Shown: positions 54,401 to 64,000 of the stretch, piece by piece
How the letters are laid out: each line of letters opens with the position of its first letter
How positions within the stretch are numbered: the first letter of the stretch is position 1
Source of the DNA: Diphasiastrum complanatum
Lineage: Eukaryota; Streptophyta; Lycopodiopsida; Lycopodiales; Lycopodiaceae
Direction: 5' to 3'
Assembly (NCBI GenBank): GCA_029204225.1
Contig: CM055103.1
Span: forward strand, 20,712,709-20,776,708
Length of the DNA: 64,000 nt
Program-made: the position numbers and the translations under genes
Notes under the pieces: model-generated
Databases searched by the model: none
What the model was told of the DNA's origin: nothing
What the model saw: the letters and a program-made list of their open reading frames with translations, nothing else

Positions 54401-56624
54401 AGTCCAAATCTTGGACTAATACTCTTTGCTGGTTTTGTTGATGCAAATGGAGCCGAGATAGAATCATTATTGAAAAATTGTCAACTCATACTTGACTAGT
54501 TTTGGCTATTTTTGGCATTTTAGAGACCAAGATTGGACATGACCATTTTAAAGTTGGGTCCAAATTCACTTATACTTGTACAAAAGTTCATTTAGCTTTA
54601 CTTGGCAATTTTGGCCAGTTCGACTAGTCTAGGTCAACTTTTGAATAAGCTAGGCCAATTGACTCTAGAGAGAGAAGAGAAAGTCATCACTTTTGAGCAT
54701 GGAGAATGTAGAACCTAAGAGGTATTCCACTTTTGAAAGCTTTGAAGTTAATCCTATCTTCTCATCTTTGGTTATCTTCTACATTTGGGTAGAATACTTG
54801 ATGAATGCTTAATAAATTTCTATTTTAGTAAGGAATAGTATAGCCTATTTATAGATAATAGATCAGTTCTTATCATGTGTTGAATAGCTTTCGATTCTAT
54901 TTCATTTTGGTAGAGTGATCTTGATCAAGCTTGTGAGATTGTGTAGAAATTGTCTAACAATTTGACAAGTGATTTGTTGTGCAATTACTATTGGCCTAGA
55001 TCCACATTTAGAATTATACTTAGGTCTTAAATTTTCATAGAGACCACTATAGATACTTCAAACGGGGCGCTTGAAGGCTTCCTCTAATGGTCTACTCAGA
55101 TGAAGTTTTAGATGAGGAGCTAGGGTTTGTAGCTTGGTGTTTGGAGTTGGTTCCACTACATTGTTGGTGAATTGCAAGCATGAGGTAGGTGGTTGGCTCA
55201 CGGAGGCAAGGGTGTCCAAAAGATGACACTTCGGGGCCATTGGAAATTGGAAAAGATAGCAGATGGGAAAGGATCATGTGTGAATAAGAAAGTTATGAAT
55301 AAAAGAAACTAAAAAATATATATTTTTTAATAATTATTTAATTTTTTTTACTTTTTTTAAACGTGAATATTATTGTAGGTAATGGAAATGAGTGAGTAAT
55401 AGCGCAAGTAAATATTTTGTGGTGAAGTGGTTGCTCTAGAGTCAACATGAGTAAAAGCAAAAATGTTTGAGCGTAAGTATACAAGTGCGAGTAAAGTGGC
55501 GAGTAGAATAATGACTAAATATTTTACAAAAATCAGGGTCAGTATGATGTGGAGAGAGTGGAGAGTAAAACTGGAGTTGTACGAGTAAAATCAACGAGAA
55601 AAGATGATAGCGAGTATTTTGGTGAGTAAAAGTGTTAGTAATAAACAAGTGTTTACTCGTGTTTTTTGAGAGTTGAATTTTTAACTCGCCTACTACCATT
55701 GTTGGAAGTTGATCTGATGATTGCCAAAGGGATGGGTGTTATTGTGTGCATTGTCCATTTTTTGATTGACTGCCAGATTAGACGATTATTTTGATCAAAA
55801 AATTTCGTTGTTTTGTCATAGTGTATTCACTTTAGAATAGAAGATTTCAATGTAGTATAGAAGATTATCCTTTCCACAAGGATAGATAATCTATGTTTAT
55901 TGGAGTTATAAGACTTTTATATGCCTTTGCATATGAAAACATGGTTATCTTCATATATTCGGTAGAACAGACAACCAATACTACATTGATGTTGTGCAGA
56001 ACCACAATAAACGAATCGACTTTTTAGAGTTTCAAACAACTATGTTGAAATACTTAGACTTATTAATAATTGAAAAAGTTTGAATATATCATGTCTGTTG
56101 ACATTTGATATATCCCTTACCAAAATCAATTGACCAAAAGGGATATTGAATTCTGTTCTGCTTAGAGTTCTTTCCATGTATGAATTCTAAACTTTGAAGC
56201 ATAGCTTGGAACTAAAATTCTTTTTTTTAGGACAACTCAAAAGAGGTTTCCCGAGCATTAGATGGAACTATATTCAAGAGATGCCCTAAGGACTATGTCA
56301 GCTCAAATTTTTTCTAACAATAATTGTTCTTCCTCTTTCATTTCATCTTTGTGGGTGGTGTGTGAGAGAGTTGCAGGAGCTTGGATTAGTGGGCGATATA
56401 TGGGCTACTAGTGGGCGATCTATGGGCTACTAGTGGGTAATGTATAGGCAACTTGCTAGCAATGAGAAAGTAATCATCATGTTTCAAGAGGGCACTAATA
56501 ATGGCAGGTGAACAAACAAGAGCAGAATATGGTGGGCAACTCTTATACAATTTTGTCTTCTTAAAAAAAGAGTGTGAAATTACCCATCTATTGGTGAATG
56601 AGTGATTGTGAAGTCTTTAGCACG
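54401..56624. other. Non-coding stretch with a GAGTA array and a 22-bp repeat
   Basis: No domain is seen. 55385-55690 is an imperfect array in which (C/T)GAGTA(A) recurs more than a dozen times at irregular spacing on the plus strand. 56391-56456 has three copies of a 22-bp unit beginning AGTGGGCGATATATGG. Around 55320-55360 is a T/A-rich run. Confidence 0.5.
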
Positions 56625-57336
56625 TGTGAACTTCACCACACACCCTACAGGATCTTACTGAGGTGTTGTGATTACACAAGATTGATCAGAGAATAGTATA
56701 CTTGAAAAATCTATGGCAAGAGCACAATGACATACATCTGACTGAAAAATCTAACTTCTTACTATGAAAATTGAATGTCAGAAATAATTCTAAGTGCTTA
56801 GTATGGAAAAAACAGGCTGCTCTCGGATAGAGAGAGAAAATCAATGATAGAAAACTCAGGTAAAGAGAGAATGAGTCCAAAACACCAAAATCTCATTATT
56901 CACAAGATGACAAAACATGCCAAAATTTCCCTACATGAAAGAGACTCAAATTCCTACAGTGGAGTTGCATGAAAAGCCCACTTAACTGAGTTACCTCAAC
57001 TACCAGGAATCCACATATGTAATTGCATGCATGAATATCACATGTACTGCATGTCAGCTCATAAAACTACCTAGACATGTGTAGATCACAAAAACCACTT
57101 TGCATGTTGCATGCACTGATTGCATGTGGCTGACATGCACACAAAAAGACATTGCATGCTACCTAAACTTTTGCATGTCAACAAATTTGAATCTACCTAA
57201 CTCAAACTCGACCTATTCTAGAAGGTTATGTGCTCAATTCACATACCTTTTATGTACAACATAGATTACAATGGAAATAACCATGGACATGGCCCAAAAC
57301 TCGAGATAGGAAAATAATATTTTACTAATCTTCACA
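56625..57336 (-). repeat. Copia B 3' LTR (712 bp)
   Basis: Plus-strand ends are TGTGAACTTCACC and AATCTTCACA. It is alignable throughout with 37188-37890. Confidence 0.87.
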
Positions 57337-57930
57337 CTCCTCCTTAAAATTTATGTTCCTATCCAACATAGACTTCGAAATTAGGCCAAGATTAGACCTC
57401 ATCTTGATAAAGACATTCTTGAATAATGGCTTGGTGAGAAGATCTGCAACACAATTTGAAGATTCAACATGCTCCAGTATGCAAGGAGCAAACACATCGA
57501 CGTAGCTCATCATTTTATAAGAGAAAAAATCATTGGAAAAGAGATCTCATGGAACACTGGATTATTTGCAAGAGCCTGAGCAGAAATATTATCATTCTTG
57601 ATAATTGGAAGATCTTCATCTGCATAACACTTTAGCTCCAAAAGTAACCTTTTGATCCATAAAACCTCCTTTGTGGTGGTTGTAAGGGATTTGTACTCAA
57701 CTTCACAAGATGATAAAAAAATAATTGCTTGTTTCTTTGATAGCCAAAAAACCAAGTTTCCTCCAAAAAAAATAGTGTAAACACTTGTGGATTTTCTATC
57801 CAATCTGTCTCCTGCAAAATCTGAATTTGAAAAAGAAATCAAAGTCAGATCTTCTCCTTTGTAGAATAATCCATAATCTAAAATAGAAAATATATACCTC
57901 AAGATTCTTTTAGCCAACTTCCAGTGATAT
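57337..57930 (-). pseudogene. Copia B RNase H
   Basis: A frame from 57917 shows KRILRYIFSILDYGLFY, then SFSNSDFAGDRLDRKSTSVY and SKKQAIIFLSSCEVEYKSLT with TKEVLWIKRLLLEL. The continuation, in another frame below 57513, gives VESSNCVADLLTKPLFKNVF. The catalytic SDxDxAG-type block is SNSDFAG. It lies directly before the purine tract, as the end of pol should. One shift separates the two parts. Confidence 0.82.
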
Positions 57931-58270
57931 AACTTTGAATCATATTGTTTTACAACAAATGTCTAGACAATCTATTGCTCTTGATCTCGACTATCCTCGT
58001 GATAAAGTCGAGTTACCTGTCTGTCAAGACTGTCTAGTTGGTAAACAGATTAGAAAACCATTTAAATCAAGCCATCAGCATATTGTTAGAGGATTGTTAG
58101 ACGTTGTACATTCAGACATTTGTGGCCTGATGAAAAATCTTTCGTTGAAGGATGCAGAGTATTTTATAACTTTTATTGATGAATTTTTTAAAAGGACTAT
58201 GGTGTACTTTATAAAGAAGAAATCAGAAACCTTCAACTGCTTCAGAATCTTCAAGGAGTGTATTCAACGA
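57931..58270 (+). pseudogene. Copia A integrase fragment, third copy
   Basis: A 112-codon frame with MSRQSIALDLDYPRDKVELP, CQDCLVGKQIRKPF and VHSDICG, then FFKRTMVYFIKKKSETFNCF. It corresponds to 7700-7960 of copy 1 and 23590-23900 of copy 2. It starts in the zinc domain and ends before the second catalytic Asp, where LTR sequence of the same family follows directly. Confidence 0.83.
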
Positions 58271-58803
58271 TAATGTATGAAATGTGTGTAAAATAATAGC
58301 ATCAGAAACTTATCAGAGATAGATGAAGTAGATGCCTTGTGCATTGATTCTTTATTGTCAGTAATAGGTTCATTCCTTTTACAGATTGAATTAGCTTTGT
58401 AAAGCACGATGTTTCATCCGCTATTGTCTTTTGTTTTACCGCATTATTGACATGTATATTTTGCTATACTTAATCTGATAACAGCTCCTTTGTTCTGCGT
58501 TCAGATTTTGCGTCAATATTGCTATGCTTATTTTTCATTCTATTTGACTCTCTTGTTGTTCAATCTGGTAATCTGTTCTTACTGAGTTATTATTAGTCTA
58601 GTTGTTGACGACTAATATTTAGTCTTGCCTTTCGCAAATCATTCGCGACTGATTATCAGTCGAGCTCAGTTGAGCTCTTCGCGAATCATTCACGACAAAT
58701 AATTTGTCTAGTTGTTCACGACAAATTATTCTTTTGGTGTTTTATTAATGTTTGGCTACGTAATCAAAACGACCGTGATTTTTATCACTAATGTTTAGTT
58801 CAT
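58271..58803 (+). repeat. Copia A LTR fragment
   Basis: About 58283-58803 matches the copia A copy 1 LTR, including the GACTAAT and ACAAATTAT palindromes at 58595-58735. The join of integrase directly to the middle of an LTR is a deletion product. Confidence 0.78.
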
Positions 58804-59370
58804 TTGAATAACAATACTTTGAACAATGTTAGTATGAACATTCAACAATTCATTAAGAATAACTTCAACAATGTCTCCTTCCTTAATGCTCTCATCAATG
58901 CAAGCCAACTCATCATTCAATGCTTTCATCTTCAAAATAAAAGTATTTGGACTTTCTTCACTCTTTTGCAAACAAGAAAAGATTTGTTTTCTTGGAGTCA
59001 ACACTCTAGAAGTAGACTTAGATTCATAAAGCTTCTTAAATGAATCCCAAACATCCTTTGATGAAGTACTCTTACCAACCTCCTTGAGAAGCTCATTAGT
59101 AACATTCATCTTGATCGTGTAGAGTCCTTTTGGACCTCTTATCATATCTCATTTGATCTTGTTGTGTTGTTGGTCTCTCCTCCAAACTTACAACAATATC
59201 CAAAACATCATTCATCTCAAAAAATAATTTTTCACAATGAATAGTTACTTGAGATAAGCTTATCATTGGCTTCCAACATGACTCCAATTGAGGTTGCCAT
59301 GTAGCAATGACCTGATCTTCTCTTTCAACCTGATTCAATGCACAAAGCACTCCTTTGAACAACAACAAAT
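58804..59370 (-). pseudogene. Copia gag fragment, further lineage
   Basis: 59368-59096 and 59145-58795 in two frames give a FEMNDVLDIVVSLEERPTTQ block, then IKMNVTNELLKEVGKSTSSK, VWDSFKKLYESKSTSRVLTP and LNDELACIDESIKEGDIVEV. This is the same gag core as in copia B and C but clearly diverged, so a separate family. It is cut at the copia A LTR fragment. The stretch 59400-60460 upstream of it holds no recognised motif and may be leader or LTR of this element. Confidence 0.72.
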
Positions 59371-59399
59371 TCTTTCAAAATAAATCACCAAGATTTGAA

Positions 59400-60460
59400 A
59401 CTATCTCACAAATTCTCTTCTAGCACTTATACCAAAAAAATCAACACATAGAATCATGAAATCTTGATCAACCTATGATCTATTCTCAATCTAATCACTC
59501 TTGCCACTTTCTAAAATTGAAACACACTCAAATGAAGTCCAACAACCTCACTATCTAGAGATCCAATCAAAATTAGGATTTTGACAAATCACAAAAAATT
59601 GAATATTCCAAATCTATATGCAAATGCTTAAAATCTTGATATGCAATTTATTAGCCACCACTTAGGCTATTCCAATGATCCAAAAATTGGCCAAATCCAA
59701 CATGTGAATTCAAAAATCGGAATTGATCAAATTAGGGTTTTGATCTACAAATGCAAGAAACTCGATTTTGGTGTAAAATCCTCTCTAACATGCTCTAGCC
59801 TTGATATCTTCACCAAATCATTGATGAATATGATTTCCTCCTTCATAACCTAAAAGAATTCAGATCATTGATGATCCAAATCCATAAAATATCTTTGGGT
59901 ACAAAACAAGCTACTCCACCAATCTTGCCAAAGTAGAAAAATCAACATCTACACACAAAATAGAATGCTAACTCTAATAGAACTTGATCAAACATAAGTA
60001 GAAAAGTATTGTCTATACAACAATAGTACCCTACTATATCACACATGTGAACCTAAAAATAGCAAATGTAGATCATTCTACACATAGAATTGCAAGCAAT
60101 TACAAATATAGTGCACCAATGAGTAGTAGAACCCAAGAAAACCATGTATAAACATGAAATGAGATAGAGAAGACAGAAGATCTACTTCTCCATGAGTTAC
60201 ATCCTTTTATAACAGGTCCAAATCCTAATTGATGTAACTTTTTTTCCAAAATGTAATGCCTACTATCTTTAGATCTAGATTCAATGTAACTAACATTTAA
60301 ATTTGAATCTACTCAAACTCGACTTCTAAATTTTCCACACTTTCAAAAAGTGTTTATAGAAATGAAATTTAGACTAATTAACTTTGAAAAGTCAAACTCT
60401 AAGTCTAATATAAAGTTGGCCTCAATTTGCCAACTATAAAAATATAGCAAATATGATCAA
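59400..60460. other. AT-rich stretch, possible leader or LTR of the copia gag fragment
   Basis: No coding motif is seen. No primer-binding site was found, so the LTR is not delimited. Confidence 0.35.
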
Positions 60461-60469
60461 ACTAGTTGA

Positions 60470-61105
60470 ATCTTTCATACTAAGGACAAAAAAACTATTG
60501 GATTCAAATGGATCTTCAAGGTGAAAACAAACCAAGATGGGTCTGTCGAGCTCGTCCTGATAGAAGGAGCTGAGACCTGGTGACTGGATTCCTGGCGTTG
60601 GTTGAGTCGCCCAAGTTTCTGTCTTAAGCAAGCACCAAGGAGTTGGTATGCTAAGCTTAACATTTTTCTACTTTCTCAAAATTTCAAGATAAGTGATGAT
60701 CATTCACTTTACTATAGATTTGTTCAAAATGACATCACCGTTCTTTTAATCTATGTGGATGATATCTTTTTGAGTGGAAACACAACAATCAAAATATTGA
60801 TGATATCAAGATGGTACTAAAAAAAGAATTTGATGTGCATGATCTTGGTCTTTTGCATTACATCTTGGGAATAGAGGTATTTAGAACTTTTCAATCTACT
60901 TTCATTTGTCAAGAGAAGTATGCCAATTCTATTCTAAAAAGATTTCATATGGTAAATGTTAATTCTTGTGATACACCAATGGAATCAAATGTAAAGCTCA
61001 CTATAAGAGATAATGAAAGATCCTTCGAGGACATTACTCTCTGTAAGAAACTAATTGGTTCACTCGTATATCTAACCATCACAAGACCTGATCTTAGGTA
61101 TTGAA
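60470..61105 (+). pseudogene. Copia RT fragment with intact YVDD
   Basis: It begins at the KTIGFKWIFKVKTNQDGSV block (60483). It skips to FCLKQAPRSWYAKLNIFLLS, then FVQNDITVLLIYVDDIFLSG. A one-base shift near 60810 leads to VLKKEFDVHDLGLLHYILGI, VNSCDTPMESNVKL and KKLIGSLVYLTITRPDLRY. A short stretch of about 60 bp near 60540-60600 does not fit RT. RNase H is absent. The catalytic YVDD is intact, although the fragment is clearly dead. Confidence 0.82.
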
Positions 61106-61310
61106 CAATGGAACAGACTTCTACCTGATGCCTCTAACAAGAATTTGATGTGCAGCCAAAGAGGTGCAGCCATCTCTTTAGAGTCATCTACGATGGACAT
61201 TTCTGAAATAAGATGCCTTCTCCATGAAACAAAAATTTCAGAGAAACAACATATAAAATTGATATTGAACAATGTGACAGACTTCTACCTGATGCCTCTA
61301 ACAGAAACAA
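61103..61310. repeat. Short direct repeat after the RT fragment
   Basis: A block containing CAGACTTCTACCTGATGCC occurs at about 61113-61138 and again at about 61278-61303, 165 bp apart, flanked by similar TGAACAATG sequence. It is possibly a local duplication. 61330-61950 beyond it holds nothing recognised. Confidence 0.7.
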
Positions 61311-61953
61311 ACCAATGGAGGTCAAAGACCTCAATCCCTCTCATGTACATAATTTAAAAATTAAGTTTGAAGGCCATATCCACGCTATTGTTACACTTTT
61401 CTTTTTGTTCTTGTTGATTTTAAAAGTTGTCCCACAATGGCAAATATGAAATTAAACTCATAGATATATATATATTTTTTGTTCTAGGCAAAAATTAATA
61501 GTTTGCGAGTTTGGAAAGAGCTTTCCCTTGAGTGCTAGTCTTTAGATATGAATGCTAGTCTTTACAGGTCTCACAGTCGAAAATCTTAGTTTGGATCACA
61601 ACATAGATCAGGATTATAAGTTGAAGATGACAGTCGTTTAAAAAGTGCATTTCTTTCACAAGGTATACACTATGCTTCCACCAGCATGATCACCGCAAAA
61701 ATTTGGAACTGAAGTGTTTTTGTGCCCAAGAGACATGCTTACCATTTAATGAAAAAAATCTAGCTCACATCCATATGACGATAAAAGAATCCATATGACG
61801 ATAATTTTCAATTGGCTTTTCGTTCTGAAACGATATAGAATTTTAACCACTCATTTGCTCTTGTTATTTTTTTAAAATGGAACTTTAATCTCAAGTTTGT
61901 TTATTAAGTTCTTTTCAATTGAGTAATCATTCTATGTGTCTCAAGTCTCCTCT

Positions 61954-62211
61954 TCAATCCGAATCAAAATAGCCGAATAAGCACAATGTTGTAGCAAAAT
62001 TGCCAAAATAACAAAGAAATTGGTTCTTTGTCGCTTGAATGTAGTTTTCACTCTTTTGAGTGATTTCCAATGTTGGATTCTTGAATTTGACATGAATTAA
62101 ACATGTCAAATTGGGTCTGGTACACACCATTGCATACATCAATGAGCCAATTAGAGTGTGGGCTAAATAATTTTTCATGTGAAAATTCTCTGCATGTGTC
62201 GAAAGACACAT
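61954..62211 (-). pseudogene. Small copia RT C-terminal remnant
   Basis: The frame contains TLIGSLMYAMVCTRPNLTC, the conserved RT thumb/connection block also seen at 5880-5930 in copia A. The neighbouring residues are not aligned with confidence. It is too short to place in a family. Confidence 0.6.
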
Positions 62212-62269
62212 ATCTTTCTTGGGGTTATCGTATAAAATAATATTTCTCTCATGCTAGTCAAGTGATAAA

Positions 62270-63100
62270 GAAATCTACGACATTGTTTGCAATCAAATAT
62301 TTTCAAATCCATTCCAACTCTAAAGAGATCCAATAGGGGTTACAAGATCTGATTTTGGTGTGATATGATTCAAATTTGTTGTGCTTTCATTTTGGTGATT
62401 AAAGCAAGGCCTAATTTCCAATTGACTAGATTTTGGTGTGGTGGGGTGTGATTCTAGAATTTGTGATCTAGGAATTGAGAAATCTTGCGAGTGTTTTGAA
62501 TCTTGTTCTAATCTAGTTGTTTGGAAGTCACAAAATCACTATTATAATTCTTTCACATGTGTTTACTTCGTGTACAAGAACATTTGAATTGTAGAATTGG
62601 CATATGATTGTGTGAAGCTCAAATTGATTCTAGTCAAGTTGTCTTTGTGAGAGTTGGAGGGTCAATTTCTGATCCCATTGGGTGTCTAAAACATGGAAGA
62701 GTCTATATTTGAGTGTACATTCTTGGTTGAGATCTTGGTGAATCTCTAAATATCAATTTCTTCAAATTGTTTAACCTAGTCAAGATTGGTAAAAGTTTTA
62801 TGACATAGTTTGCTATCAAACCAATTCAAAGTCTTTGGGTCAAGGGTGAATTCAAAAGGGATGGTTAGGTCTGATGTTTATGTGATTACGTGTCAAGTTT
62901 GTGTAATCTAGATGAGATCCATTTTCCACATTGACTAGTTTTTTGGGTGAAGATTGATTCTTAGATTTGTGATCTAGATCTTTTGTAGATCTTTCTAGAT
63001 ATTTGATTTGATGTGTTCAAATCTATTTTCTTGAGGGTCACAAAATTGCTTTGAAGAATCATTTCACAAGTTTGTAATTTGTGTACAAGTGCTTCCTCAT
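62270..63100. repeat. Diverged tandem duplication in a copia leader
   Basis: 62270-62590 and about 62810-63100 share blocks in the same order: TTTGGTG/TTATGTG-ATATGATT-like text, TTGACTAG, a GATTCTAGAATTTGTGATCT-type block, GTCACAAAAT and TTTCACA with TTACTTCGTGTACAAG-like ends. The period is about 520 bp. It lies upstream of gag/protease remnants and looks like leader sequence. Confidence 0.5.
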
Positions 63101-63103
63101 CAT

Positions 63104-63404
63104 GGCATCAATAGGAGGCAACTTATTGGAGGCAGGTAAGAGATTCAAATGCAATTATTGTGGCAAGGGACATTTGGCCTTGCTACAAGAAAAAAAAAAA
63201 AGATGAAAGAAAACAAGGCAAGAAAAGGATAAAAGAAAACAAAAAGGCAAGAGAACTTCAGCAATCAAGGGCGAGATGGCTTCGATGGAATCACTCATGG
63301 CATGCATAAGAGCACCATCAATTTCTCTGGAGGAAGATCCTTGGTGGATTGATAGTGGGGTGAGCTCACATGTCACAAGGCAAGGGGAGTATTTCTCTTG
63401 ATTT
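63104..63404 (+). pseudogene. Copia gag zinc knuckle and protease remnant
   Basis: From the ATG at 63102-63104 region the frame reads ASIGGNLLEAGKRFKCNYCG with a knuckle C-NY-C-GKG-H and no final Cys. After a shift in the lysine-rich region it reads EDPWWIDSGVSSHVTRQG, the copia protease active site (normally WIDSGAS.H). Gag before the knuckle is deleted, since only a few residues separate the Met from the knuckle. It ends at 63404. 63405-64000 shows no further motif. Confidence 0.68.
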
Positions 63405-64000
63405 TCAGTATATTCTAAGTTTCTTATATAAGAAAAATTTTCAAAATTTTAATGAAGTGCACATATTGCAAAGGCATGGCCCTATGGCTTGCCACCAATC
63501 TCTTATTTTATTGTGTACCAACTAATGAGCATTTCTTTTTTACAGATTTGAAATCTTTTTTCGAAAACCCTAAATTGCAATATGTTATCCTTAGAAAAGT
63601 GATTTAATTTGCATAAGCAACTTCAATTTTTCAAAACCCTAGATTACAACATCGTTCAATTTTCAAATTTTCAAGCTCATTCAATCTGTAATGAGATAAA
63701 CTATAAGATATACAAACTTTTATCTATGGCAACCAAAAACTTTGAGATTGTGCATCTTCCATAATCTAGACTTTTGTGTGGTCATTGGCCAACAACCTTA
63801 TTGTGCTCACAATATGATGCATTTCAAAATCCATTCTCAAAAAATCTCAAAACAATGTATTTCAAAAACTTTTGAAATGTGAAATTTATACTACCTAATC
63901 TCCAATGATAGATTCCTGAGCTAAAACGCGACCTAGAGCACGAATTGCATTCCGAATAACTTTAATTTATAAAGAATATTTATCAATGGAGATGGAGTGG

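Larger units (their letters stand above)
56625..57930 (-). mobile_element. Ty1/copia family B, 3' end with LTR
   Basis: An LTR of 712 bp (56625-57336) with a purine tract on the minus strand (GGAGGAG, 57337-57343) and RNase H upstream of it. The fragment starts at about 57930, where it meets a copia A fragment in the opposite orientation. It is the 3' half of a copia B copy. Confidence 0.82.

Overview
The window comes from a nuclear genome of a land plant. The evidence is dense plant-type Ty1/copia and Ty3/gypsy retrotransposons primed from initiator Met tRNA, a CACTA-like DNA transposon, and one plant clade-I MATE transporter gene. The species cannot be fixed from the sequence; a large-genome non-seed plant such as a fern is possible, but that is inference. 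Only one intact cellular gene is visible: a single-exon MATE efflux carrier on the minus strand (41494-43020). Almost everything else is retroelement sequence, mostly nested, truncated or broken by stops and frameshifts.

Layout. 1-3172: gypsy family G1 (protease, RT, RNase H), plus strand. 3196-4275: copia integrase fragment. 4380-12308: copia family A element on the minus strand, carrying a 1.69-kb CACTA-like insertion (8338-10027) at its protease site. It has itself inserted in the 3' LTR of a copia family B element (12309 to about 16675), whose gag carries a 753-bp foldback-like insertion (14275-15027). 17051-18770: copia fragment with gag fused to RT. 19620-20440: second G1 RT fragment. 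21057-26524: complete-ended copia A element with TCCAT target duplications. 27780-29770: unrecognised coiled-coil and proline-rich reading frames fused to a G1 RT/RNase H remnant. 29770-32340: G1 gag and protease, minus strand, whose gag is interrupted by a 379-bp miniature LTR element (31868-32246). 34600-37890: copia B pol/gag/LTR. 37971-40300: copia C LTR and gag. 41494-43020: MATE gene. 44894-52530: a large-LTR, coding-poor element (X) with a young gypsy chromovirus (46716-51780) inserted in its right LTR. 52740-54400: decayed gypsy pol. 56625-63404: further copia fragments of at least three lineages.

Main points for a second look. (1) The 379-bp element has 153-bp LTRs, a perfect AAGTT target duplication, a primer-binding site, a polypurine tract and only 73 bp of interior. 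Each LTR carries a nearly complete tRNA-like cloverleaf with A and B boxes, a tRNA counterpart to the 5S-carrying Cassandra elements. (2) Five regularly spaced hairpin repeats fill the 5' leader of the chromovirus and recur in the same order in element X, whose LTR is different. (3) The CACTA-like element has clusters of compound palindromes containing G-boxes at its ends. (4) The chromovirus has 98.7 percent LTR identity, lacks gag, and is disabled by three stops that all look like C-to-T changes. (5) The MATE gene is intronless although its relatives are usually multi-exon.
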